Shown here: piece by piece, positions 36,517 through 46,449 of the stretch | Layout: each line of letters begins with the position of its first letter | How positions within the stretch are numbered: the first letter of the stretch is position 1 | Assembly: GCA_903231505.1 (NCBI GenBank) | Contig: CAFBRK010000097.1 | Coordinates: 1 to 64,000 of the forward strand | Length of the DNA: 64,000 nt | Direction of reading: 5' to 3' | Source: Olavius algarvensis associated proteobacterium Delta 3 | GTDB lineage: Bacteria > Desulfobacterota > Desulfobacteria > Desulfobacterales > CAFBRK01 | Made by a program: the position numbers and the translations under genes | Notes under the pieces: generated by a model | Database searches by the model: none | What the model was told of the DNA's origin: nothing | Seen by the model: the letters and a program-made list of their open reading frames with translations, nothing else

Positions 36517-37608
36517 ATGAAAAAAATCCACCTAATCGCTGCTGCCCGACCGAACTTCATGAAAATCGCCCCCCTGTACCACGCACTTCGTAAAGAGAAA
36601 TGGGCGGACACTCTCATTGTACACACCGGCCAGCATTACGACCTGAACATGTCGGATGCTTTTTTCACGGATCTTCAGCTGCCGGATCCCCACATTCACC
36701 TGGGTGTCGGCAGCGGCGGTCACGGCGAGCAAACCGGTAAGGTCATGATTGCCTATGAAAACGCGCTTCTCATAAACCGTCCGGATCTGGTTGTGGTCGT
36801 TGGAGATGTCAATTCAACCATGGCCTGCACGTTGGCGGCGGTAAAGCTCGGTGTCAAAACCGCTCATCTGGAGGCCGGCCTGCGCTCCTACGACAGAACG
36901 ATGCCGGAAGAAATTAACAGGATCGTTACAGATGCCATAGCCGATCTTCTGTGGACGCCTTCTCCGGATGGAAACGACAACCTGATAAGGGAAGGGGTGA
37001 CGCCGGAAAAAATTATCCATGTGGGCAATATCATGATCGATTCGTTGGAAATGCTTCGGGATAAAATAGAGGTTGAAGCGGTTCATGAGGAATTGGGATT
37101 AGCATCCGGAGACTTTGGCCTGGTCACGCTCCACCGGCCGGCCAATGTGGATCATCCGGAAAAGCTCGAAAACATCTGCAGACATTTGAGAAAGATTTCT
37201 AAACGTCTGCCACTGTTTTTTCCAATACACCCACGAACGAGGAAAAATCTGGATCGATTCAGTCTGATGCCGCTCCTGGAAGACAGTGAAGGTATCCAAC
37301 TGTCCGCTCCGCAGCCCTACATCCGTTTTATGAATCTTGTCTTCAACAGCCGATTGTTAATTACCGATTCCGGAGGCATCCAGGAAGAAACCACCTATCT
37401 CGGCATCCCGTGCGTAACCCTTCGACCAAACACGGAGCGCCCCATCACGATCACATCGGGCACAAATCAACTTTGTGAAATAGATCATTTATCCCAAGTG
37501 GTGGAAAGGATGCTAAGCAACCCAAGTCCTATTGGAGCAACAATCGACCTTTGGGATGGTCATACCGCCAATCGAGTTGTTGAATCGATAAAAACCTTTA
37601 TCCTTTGA
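36517..37608 (+). CDS. wecB: UDP-N-acetylglucosamine 2-epimerase (non-hydrolysing)
   Basis: Interconverts UDP-GlcNAc and UDP-ManNAc. 363 residues, intact. Seen: AARPNFMKIAPLYHAL at 9-24, HTGQHYDLNMSDAFF near 45, VGSGGHGEQTGKVM, GDVNSTMACTLAAVKLG near 95, HLEAGLRSYDRTMPEEINRI near 115-134, HPRTRKNL near 234, TDSGGIQEETTYLGIPCVTLRPNTERP near 286 in outline. It could, with a dehydrogenase, supply UDP-ManNAcA, or back up the frameshifted paralogue at 26676. The gene lies directly behind the repeat array. Confidence 0.94.
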   Translation: MKKIHLIAAARPNFMKIAPLYHALRKEKWADTLIVHTGQHYDLNMSDAFFTDLQLPDPHIHLGVGSGGHGEQTGKVMIAYENALLINRPDLVVVVGDVNSTMACTLAAVKLGVKTAHLEAGLRSYDRTMPEEINRIVTDAIADLLWTPSPDGNDNLIREGVTPEKIIHVGNIMIDSLEMLRDKIEVEAVHEELGLASGDFGLVTLHRPANVDHPEKLENICRHLRKISKRLPLFFPIHPRTRKNLDRFSLMPLLEDSEGIQLSAPQPYIRFMNLVFNSRLLITDSGGIQEETTYLGIPCVTLRPNTERPITITSGTNQLCEIDHLSQVVERMLSNPSPIGATIDLWDGHTANRVVESIKTFIL

Positions 37609-37653
37609 AATCTGTTACTGAAATCTGACTTCGGACATCTGACCTCTGGCTCG

Positions 37654-37731
37654 ATCATTTTCGGGAGCTGGGAGGGAAAAACCGCGCAGCGAATCGTCGA
37701 ATCCATAAAAGATTTTATTATTAAGGCCTAG
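37654..37731 (+). pseudogene. C-terminal scrap of a third WecB-family gene
   Basis: The frame 37654-37731 reads IIFGSWEGKTAQRIVESIKD followed by FIIKA and TAG. This matches the ends of the two epimerases in the window ([40 protein letters not shown]). It is preceded by a stretch of the CCGACATC-type repeat, so an earlier tandem copy was probably deleted by recombination at the repeats. Confidence 0.75.
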
Positions 37732-37896
37732 TGCTCAGTACTCAACCCTGATCATTGGGTATTTTGTTAAATCAACAACCTTGTATTCTACCAGATGTGA
37801 CATGGTCTGATTCATTTTTTGTGAAACTTCCCATGGCAAAGAATAATGAATTAATAGAGGTAGATATATAGTAAGAATGCTCTTTGATGGGATTGC
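37732..37896. other. Left boundary of the AT-rich island
   Basis: Composition turns visibly AT-rich from about 37740 onward. No gene, repeat or integrase was seen at the junction. Confidence 0.5.
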
Positions 37897-38574
37897 ATGA
37901 ACCTAATTCGAAGAATCATTACTGCAAACACTCCAAGAAAAACTCGACTACATGACGAAAAAGGAAACTTTTTAGGCTGGAGGAATCTTTTTCTGCATTC
38001 TTTGCCAGTCACTTTTTCTGGATTATTACGTATCTCAATCGGATATCGAGTAGAGTTGCCTTGGACACCGTTTTCGGCGATAAACTGTCTGAGATTTAAT
38101 CTTAAAGAGAACGCTCGAATTCTTGAATTTGGTTCAGGAATGTCAACCATCTATTTTTGCAAGCATTGCAAAGAAGTATTCTCGGTTGAGGATTATCGAC
38201 CTTGGTACCTAAAAATATCAAAAATAATAGAAAGGAAAGGCATCAACAACATTGTATATAAGTTTGCTGAAAATAAGAAAGAGTATTTCAGTTTTATGGC
38301 CGATGATAATAGAGGTTTTGATTTGATAACAATAGATGGAAGCCACAGGAGTCAGTGTGCCTGCTATTCGACTAAATTGATTAAACCTGGGGGTGTCCTC
38401 TATTTGGACGACTCAGATAGAGAATCAATACATGGTAACAAAGATAATAAGATCGCAGAAACCTTGCTACGTAATTTTGCTAAAAAGAGTGATGCAGAGG
38501 TGCATGAATTTACAGATTTTTCTCCGACACAATTCTATGTCAAACAAGGTATATGTGTAAAGCTAACGAGTTGA
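37897..38574 (+). CDS. Class I SAM-dependent methyltransferase-like protein
   Basis: 225 residues. Motif I-like ARILEFGSGMSTIYFCKHC near 70-88, SVEDYRPWYLKI (acidic residue for the ribose), FDLITIDGSHRSQCACYSTKLIKPGGVLYLDDSD near 148-181 in outline (motif IV-like Asp and post-IV). This is the fold of SAM methyltransferases of the kind found in polysaccharide loci. The acceptor is unknown. First gene of the AT-rich island; no clear ribosome site. Confidence 0.75.
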   Translation: MNLIRRIITANTPRKTRLHDEKGNFLGWRNLFLHSLPVTFSGLLRISIGYRVELPWTPFSAINCLRFNLKENARILEFGSGMSTIYFCKHCKEVFSVEDYRPWYLKISKIIERKGINNIVYKFAENKKEYFSFMADDNRGFDLITIDGSHRSQCACYSTKLIKPGGVLYLDDSDRESIHGNKDNKIAETLLRNFAKKSDAEVHEFTDFSPTQFYVKQGICVKLTS

Positions 38575-38735
38575 AATTTAGCTTAGATTTTAATTAAGAT
38601 AGAGTTTTTTTATCTTAAAAATTAATATTAAACACCAAACCGAAGCATTAAATAGATAAAATTTGGAGTGCTGATAAACTCTGATATCTTATTGAGCTTA
38701 AATAAATAAATGGCGAAATTATCGGAGGTGAACTC

Positions 38736-40004
38736 TTGACAGAAAAAGAAATAATAAGTGGTCGGCAATCAAACTTAATTAAAAAAGATGAAATCAATTT
38801 CTTGGATTTGCTTGTTGTATTTTTAAACAGGAAACGTCTCATCATTATGTTTACGATGGGAGCTGCTTTACTATCTTTAATTATTAGTTTGTTGCTTCCA
38901 AACATGTTCATAGCGACAGCTAGAGTTTTGCCACCACGCCCGCCCAAAACCGGTCTCTTCTCGGCAATCACCCAGGCGACTGGGGCTATCGGTGGATTGC
39001 TGAGAAATATGGAAGATTCAACTACCTCCGAATTATATGTAGGAATTCTCAAAAGCCGCTCTGTTGCCGATGCTCTAATTGAAAAATTCGGTCTCAAAGA
39101 GCTGTACAACATGAAATACATGACTCATGTGTACAAGAACTTAGAGAAAAACAGCGATTTTAAAATTTCACGGGACGACGGTATAATTAGTATATCAGTG
39201 ATGGACAGGGATCCCAGACGGGCTGCTGAAATGGCTAACTATTATGTAGAAATGCTTGATAAGAAAAACCAGAAAGTAAATACGAGCGAAGGGCAGAGAA
39301 AAAGAGAATTTCTTGATAAGCGATTGGAAAAGGTAAAAAAAGATCTAATTGATGCGGAGAACGCTCTAAGAGAATTTCAGGAAAAGTATAAGCTTTTTTC
39401 AATCGAAGAACAAGCAAAAGTTGCAATTGAAGGTGCTGCTAGAATAAAGAGTGAAATAATAATAACGCAGACTGAACTTGAGGTTTTGAAACAGTTCGGA
39501 ACAGTGCGTCAAAATGAAGCCATTATGCTAAAAGCAAAAATAGATGAACTGCAAGATCAATTAGAGGGTATTGAAGTTGGCTCAGCAAAAAATAATATAG
39601 ACACTCAAAAGGAAAATGAAAAAAATTCTAATTTCTATATCCCGTTTAAAGAGATTCCTGAACTTGGCCTTCAATTGACAAGACTAATGCGTGAAGCAAA
39701 GATTCAAGAAAAAGTTTTTGAAATTATAACCACTGAATATGAAATGGCTAAAATTGAAGAAGCTAAAGATGTTAACACCATTCAAATGTTAGATAATGCA
39801 GTTCCTCCTGATAAAAAAAGTGCTCCAAGAAGACTAACTATTGTATTTCTATCTACAGTTTCTGCATTATTAATCTCTGTTTCTTATGTTTTTTTTATAG
39901 AATTTTTGAATAAAATAAGGAAAAGTGATCCGGCAAAATTTCAGATAATTCTTAATTCAGTAAATTTCAGTCGAAAAAAAATCAAAATATTAAATAGAAA
40001 TTGA
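38736..40004 (+). CDS. Wzz-type chain-length determinant, TTG start
   Basis: Polysaccharide co-polymerase that sets chain length, in the inner membrane. 422 residues. TTG start with an excellent GGAGGTG site. Seen: cytosolic N-terminus FLDLLVVFLNRKR, membrane segment LIIMFTMGAALLSLIISLLL at about 36-55, a long periplasmic coiled-coil part (YVEMLDKKNQKVNTSEGQRKR, LIDAENALREFQEKYKLFSI), Pro-rich DNAVPPDKKSAPRR, and second membrane segment near 370-390. No Walker motifs, so no fused tyrosine kinase. Confidence 0.92.
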   Translation: MTEKEIISGRQSNLIKKDEINFLDLLVVFLNRKRLIIMFTMGAALLSLIISLLLPNMFIATARVLPPRPPKTGLFSAITQATGAIGGLLRNMEDSTTSELYVGILKSRSVADALIEKFGLKELYNMKYMTHVYKNLEKNSDFKISRDDGIISISVMDRDPRRAAEMANYYVEMLDKKNQKVNTSEGQRKREFLDKRLEKVKKDLIDAENALREFQEKYKLFSIEEQAKVAIEGAARIKSEIIITQTELEVLKQFGTVRQNEAIMLKAKIDELQDQLEGIEVGSAKNNIDTQKENEKNSNFYIPFKEIPELGLQLTRLMREAKIQEKVFEIITTEYEMAKIEEAKDVNTIQMLDNAVPPDKKSAPRRLTIVFLSTVSALLISVSYVFFIEFLNKIRKSDPAKFQIILNSVNFSRKKIKILNRN

Positions 40005-40122
40005 TTATATGGTAATTTATTTATACTTTTAGAAAAGAAAAAAATATAAAAACACTAAACATCTCCAACTCGATTATTAAAGTAGTATACGCAAATTACT
40101 CATAAAAATTGATTTAATTTCG

Positions 40123-41421
40123 ATGGCAGAACAGGTACTAAAGATAAGAGCGAGATGGCTTCATAGCGGGATCAAGATCATCGCTGGTTCAAAACTGAGA
40201 AGGGCATCGGTCGGGTCTATCTTAGCAGGAGTTTTGGGCCAGGCACTATTGATAGTAACTGGGATATTGACTGCTCGTATTTTAGGTGTCGAAGATCGTG
40301 GTAATCTTGCAATTTTGACAGCTTTTGTTTTAAGTATCGCGGTAGTTGGCAGTGGAGGGATTCCTCAAGCCACGATATATTTTATTTCTCAAACAAAAAG
40401 AATAAAAGAAATATTTCAAAGAATTAAGCCTCTAATTGCAATACAATCAATCGGTCTGGTGATCATTCACGCTGTCGTTGTTTACATTTATGTTTCTGAT
40501 AAAGGATATACCTTTCAAACTGCTGCTTATTATACTCTTTTTGCTATCCCCGGATTTATAATTCAGTGGTACGGAATGTCTTTATTGCAGAGTCAAGAAA
40601 GATATCGTATTTTTAATATATTAAGGGTGCTGCCATTGTTGGCTTACACAATTATACTAATATTATTATTTAACAGCGATCGAGGAAAAATAACAAACAT
40701 AGCATTGATCTGGAGCCTCTCGAATCTTTTTATCGGAAGCATTATTTTTATTATATCAAATTTTGGTATAAAAGAGCGAGTGTTGATTAATAAAAAGGAA
40801 CCGCTGCCATCGCGAAAAGAGATTGCTATTTTCGGGATAAAAGGACTTTTTGGCTGGGCTTCTCCCTTGGATAGTTTTCGAGTAGACATTTTAATTGGCG
40901 CTGTCATATTATCGCCACATGCGATAGGTCTTTATGTGGTAGGACAGGCTTTTACAAATTTACCGAAAATCATTTCCAACAGTATGGGAATGATCGCGTA
41001 CCCGACGATTTCTAATAAAAAGGAATACCAAGATATTCGAAGGAATTTTTTAGGTTTTGTTCTATTTACATCAGCGTTGAGTACGATAATTTTTTTATTT
41101 CTTTATACTCTCATACCTTTTTTAGTAAAACTATTATTTGGAAATGCTTTCATTGGTGCAATTCCAATAGCAAGAATACTAATTTTCGGAGCCCTATTGG
41201 TTTCGATACGAACAATCATAGTTGAATGTCTTCGTGGAATGGGAAGGCCTGAATACTCAAGTTACTCTGAAATTGTCATATACCCTTGGCTTGCATTATC
41301 TATACCTATATTAATTCTTCCTTTTGGAGTAAATGGTATGGCCGTTTCAGTCGTTATAGGACAATTATTTTCTTTAACTGTTGCTTTAATACTATCGTAT
41401 AAAACCTTTTACTATTTATAA
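40123..41421 (+). CDS. Polysaccharide flippase (Wzx/oligosaccharide flippase family)
   Basis: 432 residues, about 12 membrane segments. Starts with a short amphipathic part, then ILAGVLGQALLIVTGILTARIL, GVEDRGNLAILTAF near 55 (typical of Wzx/MATE-like exporters), and GWASPLDSFRVDILIGAVIL near 245. It would flip undecaprenyl-linked repeat units to the periplasm for the polymerase encoded next. AT-rich codon use like its neighbours. Confidence 0.9.
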   Translation: MAEQVLKIRARWLHSGIKIIAGSKLRRASVGSILAGVLGQALLIVTGILTARILGVEDRGNLAILTAFVLSIAVVGSGGIPQATIYFISQTKRIKEIFQRIKPLIAIQSIGLVIIHAVVVYIYVSDKGYTFQTAAYYTLFAIPGFIIQWYGMSLLQSQERYRIFNILRVLPLLAYTIILILLFNSDRGKITNIALIWSLSNLFIGSIIFIISNFGIKERVLINKKEPLPSRKEIAIFGIKGLFGWASPLDSFRVDILIGAVILSPHAIGLYVVGQAFTNLPKIISNSMGMIAYPTISNKKEYQDIRRNFLGFVLFTSALSTIIFLFLYTLIPFLVKLLFGNAFIGAIPIARILIFGALLVSIRTIIVECLRGMGRPEYSSYSEIVIYPWLALSIPILILPFGVNGMAVSVVIGQLFSLTVALILSYKTFYYL

Positions 41422-41459
41422 TAAATACTTTAATAAATAAATTTAAAAAGTAAAAAGTA

Positions 41460-42686
41460 ATGGTTTCAGAAAATAAAATATCACATTTGATAGCGCCAAG
41501 CCACAGTTGTTTATATATTGTTTTTTCAATACTAATTGCACAAATGGCCTATATTTTTGTAATTACAGGAGGGAGTTTTAAAGCACTTGTTATAGCGCAA
41601 GGTATATTTATCATTGGAACAAATTTAATCTTTATTTTTAAAATTCATGAGCTAAATTTTTCTATCTATAATTTATCTGTTTGGTTTATTTTAGGCATTA
41701 TAATTTTTTTAAACATTATTATTAATATAGGTAATTACAGCGAAATAAATGATGAATACAGATTTGCTGCAGCTCACATGGGAGCGATTCTCGGTGCAGC
41801 ATTTGTTGTTCAATGGGCGGCTGAAAATCTTGAGATAAAAGTTCTTTTAGAGGTTTTAGCATGGACGGTAGCCCCTTTAATTTTTTATGCATTCATTTTG
41901 GGAGCATATATCCTAATTGAAAAAGATCGATTTTTCCCCCTCGGTATTCATCCGAACTGGTGGGGAGAATTAGCGTTTGGATTTGTCGTTTGTTCTTTAG
42001 CTTTGAGAAAGAAAAGTATAAAAATAATCTTTATAACATTTGGCATATTTTTGATGTATTTGGTGCAATCAAGAGGAGCACTTTTAGCAGCCATAATGAC
42101 AATAGTCGTACAATATTTTTTTAATCTTCGTCCTTTTGATAAAAGTTCAATAACAAGAATGATTTTTACATGCTTAATTATTTTTCTAATAACAGTAATA
42201 TGTTTTTTTGTTGGTTGGTTAATGCCAATTATAGTTTTTTTAGAAGAAAATATTTTATTTCTTAAAGATCCATTGCGTGGCCTTGGAACAGGATTAACAA
42301 ATCGGTTAGAAGGATGGATTCATGCAAAAGAAATATTTTATGAAAATCCAATTTTTGGCCAAGGTATCGATACTCTTGGTGATGTACATAATGGTTTCCT
42401 CCGTATGGCAGCCGAAGGTGGAATCATATTTATAGGTGTAATTGTAATATTGATTGTTTCATCGATGATTGACGCATGGAAAAAAAGAAATGATATAATC
42501 TTCTCAATATTGTTTGGAATCATAGCATATTTTTTTACATATCCGCGGATGCTAAATTTGAATATTGTAGGTATTATTTTTTTAATAACTCTGTTTAAAT
42601 GGAAACAAAGTATGGCCTTTGAAAAAAGTAAATATGATAAAGCAAAAAAAGAAGATGAAAACAAAATTATAAAGAATCTTCAATAG
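41460..42686 (+). CDS. O-antigen ligase/polymerase-like membrane protein (Wzy/WaaL type)
   Basis: 408 residues, 10-12 predicted membrane segments, starting 38 nt after the flippase gene. The Wzy_C-like part GRGLTNRLEGWIHAKEIFYENPIFGQGIDT lies at about 277-305 in outline (RLEGW and GxG...H typical), followed by DVHNGFLRMAAEGGIIF. Polymerase or ligase cannot be separated by sequence; position with wzz and wzx favours a Wzy polymerase. Confidence 0.83.
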   Translation: MVSENKISHLIAPSHSCLYIVFSILIAQMAYIFVITGGSFKALVIAQGIFIIGTNLIFIFKIHELNFSIYNLSVWFILGIIIFLNIIINIGNYSEINDEYRFAAAHMGAILGAAFVVQWAAENLEIKVLLEVLAWTVAPLIFYAFILGAYILIEKDRFFPLGIHPNWWGELAFGFVVCSLALRKKSIKIIFITFGIFLMYLVQSRGALLAAIMTIVVQYFFNLRPFDKSSITRMIFTCLIIFLITVICFFVGWLMPIIVFLEENILFLKDPLRGLGTGLTNRLEGWIHAKEIFYENPIFGQGIDTLGDVHNGFLRMAAEGGIIFIGVIVILIVSSMIDAWKKRNDIIFSILFGIIAYFFTYPRMLNLNIVGIIFLITLFKWKQSMAFEKSKYDKAKKEDENKIIKNLQ

Positions 42687-42994
42687 GGTATTTTATGATT
42701 TTAATAATATAAGCTAAAGTCCTGCAACTCTATTAACGATAGATTTCGAGAAAACAAACGTCTGGATTGTGAGATCCAGTTATCTTATATAACAGAAATT
42801 GTTTAATCTCTATAAAGAGAATTTTATATATTATTTTTAAAAAAACCAAAAAAAATTGTATTAGTCTACATTCGAAACTCACGTGCTGTGGTAAAAATTA
42901 AATACTACAAGAAAGCATATGTAGTTTAATAAAATCAATATACACACTACGTAAATGAAACATACCGATATATTGCCAAAATAAGGAAATTAGA
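42687..42994. other. AT-rich gene-free gap
   Basis: 308 bases, strongly AT-rich, no ORF of note, no terminator with a clear stem and T run. Nothing else seen. Confidence 0.5.
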
Positions 42995-43621
42995 ATGAGC
43001 AAAGGGAGATACGTTCACTACGGATGCCAATGGGTAGCTCCTAAAGAATGGATAAATTTCGATGCGTCTCCTACCTTGAGAATCGGAAGGATACCCGTTT
43101 TGGGAAAAATAGTTCGGAAAAACGAACGACATTTTCCGAGTAATGTTATATATGGCGACATTGTAAAGGGTTTACCGATTAAACCCAATACCTGTGACGG
43201 GGTATATTCCTCACATGTTCTCGAGCATTTATCTTTAACAGATTGCAGGATAGCAATAAAAAATACTTATAGAATAATAAAAAACGGGGGAATATTTAGA
43301 ACGGTTTTGCCAGATTTTGAATACTACGTAAATATTTATACAAATAGCAAAGAAAAAAATCGTTCTTTATCGTTCTTAAAAAATACTGGTTTAGGAGAAA
43401 TAAGAAGAGAGAAGGGAGTTAAATCCATACTGATAAATACCTTTGGAAATTCAAGGCACAGGTGGATGTGGGATTTCGAAACACTTACAATCGAACTGGA
43501 AAAGTGTAAATTCAAAGAAATAAGACGTGCTAAATTCGGTGACGCAGTTGATCCAATGTTCTCGCTTGTTGAGTCCAAAGAAAGATGGCATAATTGTCTA
43601 GGCATAGAATGTAAAAAATAG
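42995..43621 (+). CDS. Class I SAM-dependent methyltransferase-like protein
   Basis: 208 residues. WINFDASPTLRIGRIPVLGKI near 19-39 in outline, VIYGDIVKGLPIKPNTCDGVYSSHVLEHLSL near 51-81 in outline (the D...SSHVLEHL stretch is motif IV of Methyltransf_11-like enzymes), YRIIKNGGIFRTVLPDFEYYV near 92. The N-terminal glycine loop is not obvious, as in predicted SAM methyltransferases of this polysaccharide-locus type. Acceptor unknown. Confidence 0.78.
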   Translation: MSKGRYVHYGCQWVAPKEWINFDASPTLRIGRIPVLGKIVRKNERHFPSNVIYGDIVKGLPIKPNTCDGVYSSHVLEHLSLTDCRIAIKNTYRIIKNGGIFRTVLPDFEYYVNIYTNSKEKNRSLSFLKNTGLGEIRREKGVKSILINTFGNSRHRWMWDFETLTIELEKCKFKEIRRAKFGDAVDPMFSLVESKERWHNCLGIECKK

Positions 43622-43737
43622 AAATAATTTCTTATTTTGTGAACTTTTATCTAATTCACAAAATAATTTTATAAATACAGATAAAGTCGTCGAGAATATA
43701 TGAAACAGAATGTTATAGAATTCGCATATAAATACCA

Positions 43738-44490
43738 ATGCAGGCAATGTTAAAAAGAATTAAAAAAATAAAACAGGTTTTTTTTTCTTACCGATTATTA
43801 AAAGCTTTAATAAGGCATAGAGTTCTTGGCGGTGCTGAACATCGGTATATTTTGGAGCACGGTTTTAAAACGGTTGTAGACATAGGAGCGAATAGAGGAC
43901 AATTTACTCTTGCATCTAGGACATGGGCGCCAAGTGCAAGAGTCATTGCATTTGAACCTCTTCAGAGACCGGCCGACAGATTCCAAAAAGTGTTTAAAGA
44001 AGATTCTAACGTTATATTGCATAGGGTCGCCATCGGTTCATACTCTGGAAATGCTGTCATACATATTTCAGCTGCAGATGATTCTTCATCCCTACTTCCA
44101 ATTGGGGCTCTTCAGGAGAAATATTTTCCTGGAACAAAAGAAGTTGGAAAGAAAACTGTTCAATTGGGCAAACTACATGAGTATGTCTCTAAGCAAGAAC
44201 TTATTGCACCAGCGATGTTAAAAATCGATGTCCAAGGATACGAGTTAGAATCCCTCATTGGCTGTGACAAGTTGTTGGAACGGTTTTCTCATATTTATGT
44301 AGAATGCTCCTTTGTGGAATTATATAGCGGACAAGCCTTGGCGCACGAAGTGATTGACTGGTTGAGGAATCGACATTTTCAACTTAAGGGAGTTTTTAAT
44401 ATATCCTACCAAAAAAATGGAAACGCGTTACAAGGTGATTTCTTTTTTGTCAATCACAACGGAAATAAAAATTTATCTGGATTAAAGTAA
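43738..44490 (+). CDS. FkbM-family methyltransferase
   Basis: 250 residues. TVVDIGANRGQFTLASRTW near 46-64 (SAM motif I), ARVIAFEPLQRPADRFQK near 69 (motif II), NVILHRVAIGSYSGNAVIHI, and MLKIDVQGYELESLIGCDKLL near 160-180 in outline (the FkbM signature KxDVQGxE). FkbM enzymes O-methylate hydroxyls of sugars or macrolides. Two in-frame ATGs at the start (codons 1 and 4). Confidence 0.93.
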   Translation: MQAMLKRIKKIKQVFFSYRLLKALIRHRVLGGAEHRYILEHGFKTVVDIGANRGQFTLASRTWAPSARVIAFEPLQRPADRFQKVFKEDSNVILHRVAIGSYSGNAVIHISAADDSSSLLPIGALQEKYFPGTKEVGKKTVQLGKLHEYVSKQELIAPAMLKIDVQGYELESLIGCDKLLERFSHIYVECSFVELYSGQALAHEVIDWLRNRHFQLKGVFNISYQKNGNALQGDFFFVNHNGNKNLSGLK

Positions 44491-44528
44491 AAAATATTAT
44501 ATAAAATAACGAATAATAGTCAGCAGAT

Positions 44529-45344
44529 ATGAGAATAAAACATTCAAATAAAACTAGTTTACAGGAAATGCAGCAACGCGTGAAGCGTGAAAAGATCGCT
44601 CATAAAGAAAATGACGTGCTGGCAGAAAGCTATAGGCTAAAAAATAAATTTTCACATATTTGGTGCTATCCATCGCGTAAACGCGTTGAAGATACATTGA
44701 TAGGACACTTGAAGCGAATCAATGGAGAGAAGGTTTTAGACTACGGTTGTGGGCGCGGAGAGTTAAGCCGGTATCTATTGGACCAAGGTGCCAATGTACA
44801 TGGTATAGACATCACATCCATGTACATAAAAGAGGCTAAAGACCATTGTAATTTGGGCGGTTACGATACGGATAAATTCAGGTTTTATGTGATGGACGCC
44901 CACGAAATGGATTTTCCAAATAATTTTTTTGATCTTGTAGTTGGATTAGGAATTCTGCATCATTTAGAGCTAAATGTTGCCTTGCTTGAAATACACAGAG
45001 TTCTGAAGCCAGGAGGCCGTGTTCTCTTACAGGAACCTCTTGCTGATAATCTTTTATTAAAATTGTTCCGGAGGTTGACGCCATCGGCACGTACTAAAGA
45101 TGAAAAACCTTTAACAGGGTACGACATTAATCTTTTAAAAGAATCGGAATACTGGATATCGGATTTACGGTTTTGTGGTCTACTCGAAGCACCGATTGCT
45201 ATGATTACATCGATTATTGCACCCAAATTCCCAGACAACGTATTGTTGCGAGCATCTGACTGGGTTGAACGCAAACTCCAAAGGGCCGAGATACTTTATT
45301 CCTGGAATCAGTATGTGCTGATCAATATGATTAAGAGAAGTTGA
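44529..45344 (+). CDS. Class I SAM-dependent methyltransferase (UbiE/Methyltransf_11 type)
   Basis: 271 residues. GEKVLDYGCGRGELSRYLLDQG near 68-89 in outline (motif I), VHGIDITSMYIKEAKD near 91 (motif II), FRFYVMDAHEMDFPNNFFDLVVGLGILHHLE near 117-147 in outline, HRVLKPGGRVLLQEPL near 155. Followed by a hydrophobic C-terminal half. Target not predictable. Confidence 0.9.
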   Translation: MRIKHSNKTSLQEMQQRVKREKIAHKENDVLAESYRLKNKFSHIWCYPSRKRVEDTLIGHLKRINGEKVLDYGCGRGELSRYLLDQGANVHGIDITSMYIKEAKDHCNLGGYDTDKFRFYVMDAHEMDFPNNFFDLVVGLGILHHLELNVALLEIHRVLKPGGRVLLQEPLADNLLLKLFRRLTPSARTKDEKPLTGYDINLLKESEYWISDLRFCGLLEAPIAMITSIIAPKFPDNVLLRASDWVERKLQRAEILYSWNQYVLINMIKRS

Positions 45345-45525
45345 ATATTATTTGTGTCCTTCCTGAAATAAAACACTGCTATACATCGATAACAGTTAAT
45401 AAAAGGTATTGATTTAACCTACCCATATAGAGGTTGCAGGCCTGATGGTTTAAATGTGATTAAAGTCACAATTGACACGACAGTTCGCTGTATTGACAAT
45501 TTGTTGTATATAGGTCTTAAGTATT

Positions 45526-46449
45526 ATGAAATATGCGCCAATTGCACTTTTTGTATATTCGAGATTAGGTCATGCTCGTGAAACTGTGCATGCACTCAAA
45601 AATAACCAATTGGCTAGTGAGTCAGATTTAATTGTTTTTTCTGATGGCCCGCGATCAGATAGAGATGTTGAAAGCGTAAAACAAGTGCGGCAATATATAC
45701 TGGGGATTAATGGGTTCAAATCTGTTTCAGTTGTATTACGGGACCAAAACCTCGGATTATCACGCTCCCTCATATCTGGAGTCAGCCAGGTTTTAGAAAC
45801 CTATGATCGGACTATTGTGCTCGAGGATGATATAATCACCTCCCCGTTTTTTTTACAATATATGAACGATGGATTAAATTACTACGTTGATGATGAGCGA
45901 GTCATCAGCATACATGGATATGTGCTTCCTGTTAAGTATACTCTTCCAGAAACCTTTTTTCTAATAGGCACGGATTGCTGGGGATGGGGCACATGGCGTA
46001 GAGGTTGGGCTCTTTTCAATTCGGACGGGCGATATTTGCTCAATGAATTAATAAAGCGAAAATTAGTCAGACAATTCGATCTCGACGGGGCGTATCCTTA
46101 CACAAGAATGCTTAAACGTCAGATTAATGGTAAGAACGATTCGTGGGCAATACGATGGTATGCGTCAGCATTTCTTGAAAATAAGCTTACATTATATCCA
46201 GGGCGCTCGATGATACAAAATATTGGTACAGATGCCTCAGGTACCCACTGTGGTATAAATAGGGATTATGATACGTCGATTAGTTCAGAACCGATAAAGG
46301 TAGGCGGTATCGATATCATACATTCAAGCAGAGGGTATGAAGCATATCGAGAATTATTTCTAAAGATGGGCGGAGCTAGTCGTGTTCGTCGGGTAATCCA
46401 ACGATTATTGGCATTTGTTCGTCGCCGCCAAAAGCATGGCCGAGTCTAG
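45526..46449 (+). CDS. Glycosyltransferase (GT-A, family-2/GNT-I-like)
   Basis: 307 residues. APIALFVYSRLGHARETVHAL at 4-24 in outline, DLIVFSDGPRSDRDVESV near 34, VLRDQNLGLSRSLISGVSQVL near 71, and TIVLEDDIITSPFFLQYMNDGL near 94 (EDD is the nucleotide-sugar/metal-binding DxD position). CWGWGTWRRGW near 150. Resembles sugar transferases of bacterial capsules. The 3' end overlaps the next ORF. Confidence 0.88.
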   Translation: MKYAPIALFVYSRLGHARETVHALKNNQLASESDLIVFSDGPRSDRDVESVKQVRQYILGINGFKSVSVVLRDQNLGLSRSLISGVSQVLETYDRTIVLEDDIITSPFFLQYMNDGLNYYVDDERVISIHGYVLPVKYTLPETFFLIGTDCWGWGTWRRGWALFNSDGRYLLNELIKRKLVRQFDLDGAYPYTRMLKRQINGKNDSWAIRWYASAFLENKLTLYPGRSMIQNIGTDASGTHCGINRDYDTSISSEPIKVGGIDIIHSSRGYEAYRELFLKMGGASRVRRVIQRLLAFVRRRQKHGRV

